A DNA stretch of 64,000 nucleotides from the NCBI GenBank assembly GCA_030159075.1, contig BROG01000368.1, positions 482,001 through 546,000 of the forward strand, read 5' to 3'. Made by a program: the position numbers and the translations under genes. Positions 58,276 to 64,000 of this stretch are shown here, in pieces. The stretch's first letter is position 1, and every line of letters starts with the position of its first letter. This stretch comes from Atrina japonica (Eukaryota > Mollusca > Bivalvia > Pterioida > Pinnidae). The notes below the pieces were generated by a model. The model saw nothing but the letters and a program-made list of their open reading frames with translations, was not told where the DNA came from and did no database searches.

Positions 58276-61193
58276 ATAAAATGTGTGTACAAGTCTGAAG
58301 TCTTTTATAGAAGATTTCAACCTAGATCTTACAATAAACACATGTTCATTATGTACAATATACCTGTACCAACAGTACACCTGTATAGGTCTACCAAGGT
58401 AAAGTGGCACATCCTGGTTCAGTCAGAAACCAAAACAATACATCTACTATCCAAAAATAGGTTGTACAGGTAAAACATATTGCCTTGCACGGACTCCATG
58501 CATTACTGAATCTCTAATACTTTTTAGATGACAAGTAGCTTGTCACCCCGTTACGATTTGATTTAAACTTGTGTTTGTAAACATGTGCCAATTTATCTTG
58601 GTAGATCTGTAAACGCATGGTCTAAAAACTCTAGACGCTCGAGTACCAAGTCAATGTATTTGCATGGTAAAAAGAATAATTTTTAAAGCTTGCCAATATC
58701 AGTGGGTTTGTTTATGTTTAATTGCGACTTACATTGTAACATTTCTTCACCTAATTACAAGTAAAACACATTGAATGAATGCATCAAAGTGAATGCAAGG
58801 GAGATAATTGAGGAAATCATGCAAAAATTAATGAAAATGACAAAGTCTGAAAAGACCCCAAAAACGTGTCAAAAATGAATATTCCGATTTCTATGAAAAA
58901 TACAAACTTGAATCATACAGCCATGTAGATCACTCGTAAACAATCCATTTTTCAATTCATGCTGTGGTTCTGGAGAAGAAGATTTTTAAAGAGGGGTACC
59001 TTTTGGGACCTATTCTTGGTAAAGGACCTTAAGCATTTGTCCTGTCAAGTTTTGTCAAAATCCCTTCTGTGGTTTCAGAGAAGAAGTCAAAAATATGAAA
59101 AGTTTATGGACGTATGCCGGATGGGGAGTGATCACAATAGCTCACTTGAGCCTTTGGCCCAGGTAAACTAAAAAAACCTGAATGACACCGGATGGGGGCA
59201 GGATAGCCTAGGAAACATGTTAAGTACATGTACCATAAAATAATGCTCTTTGGTAGGAACATAGCTAATGGAGAACGTTTAGGTCTTAGCTGAAACTGAA
59301 ATCTGACAAGATATTGGGAACTACATGTAAAGTACTCGATCACTGGTAAATATGTACACATGGTTGATACTGTCACATGTCATCAACAACGTGGATTATA
59401 ATAAGTTGTTTATTCAGACAGAAAATAAACCTTTAACCTGAATTTCCCTGTAATACATGTATTTCTTGTTTAACAAGGTTTAATCGAAGCAACACAGCTT
59501 AATCAATGTAAGTTTTATGTAGAGTTATACATGATGTGCTATTTCTAGATTATTTACCACAAAGACTTTGTTTTGGTTCTTGGACAGTCTCGTTTTTTAT
59601 TTCTCCACATTGCATGTACCATATGATTCTATAAGCTAAGAGTTTATTATTACATGTACATGTAGATCTGCACACTAGGTGTTTGTTTTCCGCATTTAAT
59701 TAACTAATGAAATGGTATATAACTTAAAAATACGACAAAAAAATTGCAAATGAACATTTAAGTGTGTACAGGAAAGTTTATTAATGAACATTACTCCCCA
59801 GAGTGTGACTTTTAAATGCTACATGTATGTTCATTATGATATTGGATTTTAGTTTTAAGTCTCATCTATGACTTTATTTAACTCATCGACATCAACCCCT
59901 TAAAAAACAATGGACTCTTCTGTAAATCAATGATTTAAGATAGTGTGTCTGGCAATCTGTTTATTTTCTCCTTTTCAAACATCATTACTATGAATTGAGG
60001 CAATGCCTTGAAAATGAGCGCAGCTCCTCATTTCACAAATGTGGTAAACAGCATTCATCAGGAGTCTACCCGGTCTCATAAGAGCAACACCTGTCCCATA
60101 AAATGACATCACAGTTTAAATGAAACATCAAATATTTAGAACAATTGCGTACATCTGGCAAAATATGATTTGAATATATGTTTTGGTGACGAGTATGGCT
60201 ATAGAAAAGGTTGATGATTAAAACATTAACGTTTAAAATTTGATGAAGTTTTGGATTATATGTATGCACAGCTCATTTTCTTCCTCTTTGCCCTCCATAA
60301 AGAGTTTGCTTGGCTCACTTATTATCATTCGGACCATCAGATTGTTGCATTTTCAGCGCCTATCTCCGAATGCTAACAAATCTTGTTGGCGCTCCCCTAT
60401 TTTAAATGCAAACTACAATTTCTGAAACAAGCAGGAAACAAGATACACACGTTTAAACTATGTATGAAAATGGTTTTTATTTTTTAGATTTCTAAATGTA
60501 TAAATTAAAATAAATTGTGTTTTCAGTTTGGCCTATCGATACACATAGCCTAACGTTAGTGCTTTAGATATAGATCTTAACTAAACCGAACATGAAGTGT
60601 ACAGTTTTGTGTCCGTCTTTTGTGGTAAATGTAGTCTTTTTTGGCAAATCTCGCTCGCCTGACCATTTTGTTTTGTTCTAGATATTTTTACAGTAATCAG
60701 TAAGCCGGGTAAGTATGGCTGTAAAATAATTGTTTTGAGATGATCCCCATTTGCTTTCTATGACTAGCTTACCAGTCTTTTGATTATGAAATACAGATCA
60801 CCATTCTGCAATTATGAGCGAAACAACTTTAAGTAAGACAAACTAGATATATACATTATTGAATTACCGAGGCACATATCTGAGTCCAAATGCGTTTATT
60901 GAGTTTCAAAACACCCAATACTGGCTTCAGGCATCCTTTGTTCCCTAAACAAATTCATGCGTTTCCGTTCACAAGGATTTGTAACTGTGCTGAAATTTGA
61001 TTGGATAATCAAAATATTTAACAATAATACGGCAAGAAATAACAGAATTGTTTTTCAAGAATCTCGAAATATTTTTTACTCTGAAATTAATGTAATCATT
61101 TTTTTCTCAAACGATTGATTTTGTTTACAAAATATTTATTTTGGACCAGTTAATATTTTCTAATAAATCAGACCGAACCTACAAAATACAAAT
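58276..61193. other. Divergent intergenic region between JARID2 and PIGT
   Basis: No exon recognised. Presumably contains the JARID2 5' UTR and promoter and the PIGT promoter. Includes a dispersed repeat (58960-59175) and AT-rich unique sequence. No clear TATA box or CpG cluster could be assigned. Confidence 0.45.
58960..59175 (+). repeat. Dispersed retroposon-like repeat
   Basis: 'gctgtggttctggagaagaa' recurs as 'tctgtggtttcagagaagaa', ending 'gatcacaatagctcacttga' and 'ccaggtaaactaaaaaa'. The tail resembles 12360-12395. A SINE or LINE 3' end is plausible; unnamed. Confidence 0.55.
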
Positions 61194-61404
61194 ATGGCTG
61201 CCTACAATAAACATTTGCCGGTGACTTTGATGTCCGGACTATTTATCTTACTTCACATACTGTCAAATAGATTTTGCATGGCAAACAAAGATGATTTTTC
61301 AGAGGAGCTTTTCATCAGACCGTTCAGCAGTGGCCATGTCATGTTCCATTTTCAATTCACAACGATTTGGAATGTCTCGATAGTGGATCCTACATACTCC
61401 TCAT
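61194..61404 (+). CDS. PIGT: PIGT first coding exon (GPI transamidase subunit)
   Basis: ATG in context caaatATGGCTGCC. Codes a signal peptide (MAAYNKHLPVTLMSGLFILL to about residue 29), then FSEELFIRPFSSGHVMFHFQ and FTTIWN. This lines up with the vertebrate PIG-T N terminus, '[25 protein letters not shown]', after its signal peptide. PIG-T is an ER-lumenal subunit of the complex that attaches GPI anchors. The exon probably ends TCAT/gtaaat (61404, phase 1); without splicing a stop follows ten bases on. Later exons are not in the window. Confidence 0.82.
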
Positions 61405-61627
61405 GTAAATTTTAGAAATGTGGTTTTCATTCACTTACCCAGCAATTTATAGCCATGCATATATTCTCAGACTCTCTGATCCACTTCAGTTTATCTGTCC
61501 ACTTTTTACATAATCTTTAATTTCTCCTGACAACCACTCTGTTCGAATCTATTTCATACGTTTTGATATTGTTGAAATGAATTTCTACTCTACTTACTTC
61601 TACTTATTTTTTAAAAATTTTGTTCTT

Positions 61628-61906
61628 TATTGTTGTTTAACATCCCACTAGTCTAAAGAATCTTTCACTCATATGGAGACATCACCAAATGCCAGTGAAG
61701 GGCTTAAAATTTTGGCCTATGCTCAGCACTTATGGCCATTGAGCAGTGAAGGTTCTTAAACCTGCCGACACCCACTGTGACATGGGACCTCTGTTTTTAC
61801 TCTCTCATCCGAAGGACAGGAAACCGACCTGCCGCCGACTGGACTCGAACTCACGACCTCACGATCAAGAGTTGAGCGCGCTACCAACTGAGCCAGGTTG
61901 GCTCAC
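61628..61906 (-). mobile_element. tRNA-derived SINE S-A, copy 3
   Basis: Best-preserved copy. The minus strand starts 'gtgagccaacctggctcagt', then 'tggtagcgcgctcaactctt', with B box 'gtgagttcgagtcc'. Ends in short (CAA)n. The head looks tRNA-derived, with a pol III A and B box. Confidence 0.88.
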
Positions 61907-62019
61907 TTCTACTTATTAATGACCACCTTCAACATACTTCAAAGTTTATGTCATATTGAACTACACTTGGCTTAAAAAAATTTAATTTAAAATTATTAAG
62001 TGTCAGTATGGATGTAGGT

Positions 62020-62780
62020 TGAGACAGCTGCTCTGATCGACTAAATAGAGTCGCTCATCACAGTGCTCAGTGGAAGGCTGTTCCAAATTTTAATTGTCCT
62101 AGGAAAGAAGAATAGCTGTCTACTTTCTGTTCTGCATGATGGTATTTGATAGCAGAATGCATGCATTTTTCGTGATTGTCGGATTGGTGGAATTAGTCTG
62201 TCTGTTTTTTTTTTTTTTTAATGGAAATTAGCTCATTTAAATTTTATATTTTATAGAGCATGACAAGGCAGGCATCTGTTCTCCTGTTCGATAGCTCTCT
62301 CCATTTTAAGTTATTTAACATGTAACTAACACCAGATATGTTTCTATGTCTGTTAGTGACATATCTAGCAGCCCTTCTTTGTAATTTTTCTAATTTTTTT
62401 TGTCCTCCGTAATGTAAGGATCCCACACTGAACTAGCATATTCTAGTGATGGTCTCACTAGGGACTTAAAGGCCAGTTCCTCTACTGAAGTGGATCTGAT
62501 ATTAAGGTTCCTTCAGAGAAAGCCAAGTGTGCCGTTTGCTTTGTTGCATATGTTGTTAATGTGACTGTAACATTTTAGGTCAGATTAAATTGTAACACCT
62601 AGGTATTTTGCCTTGTCAATGTGTTGTAATGTGTGGACATATGAATTAAAGTGTAATTGTACATTATTTAAGGGGTATTTATGTCAACTGGTGGATAAAA
62701 TATTACTCTTGTCTGGGTGAAAAGCCATTTTCCATGTGTTTTCCCAAAATACTTTATTAGTTAAGATCTTTTTGAAGGGT
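62020..62780 (-). pseudogene. Non-LTR retrotransposon ORF2 fragment (RT C-terminal)
   Basis: On the minus strand, in shifting frames: STSVEELAFKSLVRPSLEYA, then SSVWDPYI, then LEKLQRRAARYVTNRHRN, LKWRELSNRR, and finally LFFFPRTIKIWNSLPLSTV. This is the standard C-terminal end of jockey/CR1-type reverse transcriptase ORFs. It contains several frameshifts and stops, so it is a dead copy. Confidence 0.85.
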
Positions 62781-63039
62781 TTTATAGTCACTTTTAGATT
62801 TTATTACAAGATAAGCTATGGTGTCATTGGAAAATAGTCATATGGTGGAGTTTATTTTTGAAGCTACTCCCTCCTATGAAAAAAAAAAAAATAGGCTAAA
62901 AATATGAACTTAGACAATGCTTATGAAATAGCACAGTTAAAAATAAACACATACTGGGTTTATATTTAGACTGAGTCTTTGTATGATGGCATACTCATAA
63001 CAGTAGGCGGCTATTTCATGAAGCAGCCATTTGGATGTG

Positions 63040-63575
63040 CTTCATGATTGGGTTCAAGGTATAACACTAGCAGTTCACAGCTGTCAGCAATAAACTTAGT
63101 CTGTAAGACGTTTCCTGAGACAGTAGTTATGCTTCTTCAATGCATATAAATAATAATACAAAGGTAAACCAATGGAGAGGGCGAAAGCATCCATCAACAA
63201 TTTTACATGTTCAGTTAATCCCTTTGCCGAGGGCAACACAATAGAATCCCCATGGAAGGGATTAATGTCCAGTGTTTTTATCACGTAAATGTTCCGGTCA
63301 TTCATTCATTGTTTTATATAATTAAAATATTGACTGGCTGACTGTTTCCTTGTGTTAAAACTTAAGTAGAATCTATGTGTTATTTATTAGTCATGAATTA
63401 AATGCAATATTATGTTTTTATGCTATATATTTTACTCTATCCCAACATATCCATCATTTCGTACAGTTCACATTACCCGAATAATGGATGCGCTTCATGA
63501 TTGGGTTCAATGTATAACACTAGTCATTATGGTCTAGTCTCAGTCTGCAAAACGTTTGCTAGTGCAGTAGTTTAT
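63040..63575 (+). repeat. Spaced direct duplication
   Basis: 'cttcatgattgggttcaagg' to 'gacagtagtt' (63041-63127) recurs diverged at about 63491-63570 ('cttcatgattgggttcaatg' to 'gtgcagtagttt'). No ORF. Confidence 0.6.
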
Positions 63576-63689
63576 TACCTCGTTTGCAATTACATGTCGT
63601 AATGACTTTGCAACTCCAACATTTTGTTTATACCTCGCGCAAATTCCTGATGTGAAAAGAATTTTTACTATTAGTAGTACGGGTCCCCT

Positions 63690-63801
63690 TATGTAGTAGG
63701 AATAAAAATGTGAGCTTCTAAACATATACATGTATGAGGGCTTCACCTAGTAGGAATGAAAATGTGAGCTTCTCTACGTATATGAGGGCTTCGCCCTCTA
63801 T
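63690..63801 (+). repeat. Tandem duplication, about 52 bp
   Basis: 'tagtaggaataaaaatgtga' with 'gcttctaaacata' and 'atgagggcttcacc' occurs twice in tandem with small changes. Confidence 0.7.
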
Positions 63802-64000
63802 GATGCATATGTGTATCCATGAATTATGAACCTAGTCAGAAAAATGTCTGCTAGAACTGCACATATACTTTGATTCCTTGTCATCGATGCTTTTAATGTA
63901 ATGACTTCTACAGCAACCAGGGAGAAAGAAAATGAGTCAATACATGTAGTATACATGTTGCTGAAATATAGTTTTTAGAACTGTTTTTGAGAAAAGTGGG

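Larger units (their letters stand above)
61405..64000 (+). other. PIGT intron 1 (partial)
   Basis: Holds SINE S-A copy 3, a decayed non-LTR retrotransposon fragment, and local duplications. No second PIGT exon recognised before the window ends. Confidence 0.5.

Noticed and set aside
57705..58410. Tyr/Cys-rich ORFs of 170-225 codons
   Set aside because: All derive from the 46-bp array; they overlap in three frames.
61860..61906. Functional tRNA gene on the minus strand
   Set aside because: Head of a SINE: no complete cloverleaf, and the body continues into the SINE with a (CAA)n tail; two further copies exist.

Overview
The window is animal nuclear DNA. Intron-rich genes, tRNA-derived SINEs, a Polinton/Maverick-like element, many TA-flanked MITEs and very abundant minisatellites suggest a lophotrochozoan, most likely a bivalve mollusc (inference from repeat style and protein similarity). 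There is no operon structure, CRISPR array or rRNA.

Main gene: almost the whole centre (57689 down to 17837, minus strand) is one gene, JARID2, the non-catalytic jumonji/ARID subunit of Polycomb repressive complex 2. I rebuilt 21 coding exons from splice sites and similarity to vertebrate JARID2. The intron phases agree across every junction and give a 1908-residue frame: a ubiquitin-interaction motif, the PRC2-methylated lysine region, a giant disordered exon, JmjN, ARID, a JmjC without iron ligands, and a degenerate C-terminal zinc finger. Upstream and divergent (plus strand, 61194) lies the first coding exon of PIGT, a GPI-transamidase subunit.

Most unusual observation: in JARID2 several minisatellites are tandem copies of an exon-intron boundary, including the splice site. 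Exon 15 is preceded by 16 extra copies of its acceptor plus exon start. Exon 14 is followed by 8 extra copies of its 3' end plus donor, with a 51-nt unit in frame with the protein. Exon 20 is followed by 21 extra copies of its 3' end plus a GC-type donor. A weaker donor-derived array follows exon 2, and a possible one lies in the 5' UTR region.

Left part (1-17.8 kb): a 5.7-kb deleted Polinton-like element (1750-7471) sits in a (TA)n microsatellite with long terminal inverted repeats. It keeps broken pieces of a packaging ATPase, a basic zinc-finger protein, a small core-like protein and the start of a capsid protein. Its right third is interleaved, block by block, with a copy of the host left flank, which looks like a consensus chimera. 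Next come MITEs and three large minisatellites (9.86-11.09, 12.43-13.13, 13.87-15.74 kb), one interrupted by a TA-flanked MITE. I could not identify a gene in 7.5-17.8 kb.

Right part (57.7-64 kb): a 46-bp array upstream of JARID2 exon 1, the divergent intergenic region, PIGT exon 1, a tRNA-SINE and a decayed non-LTR retrotransposon fragment.
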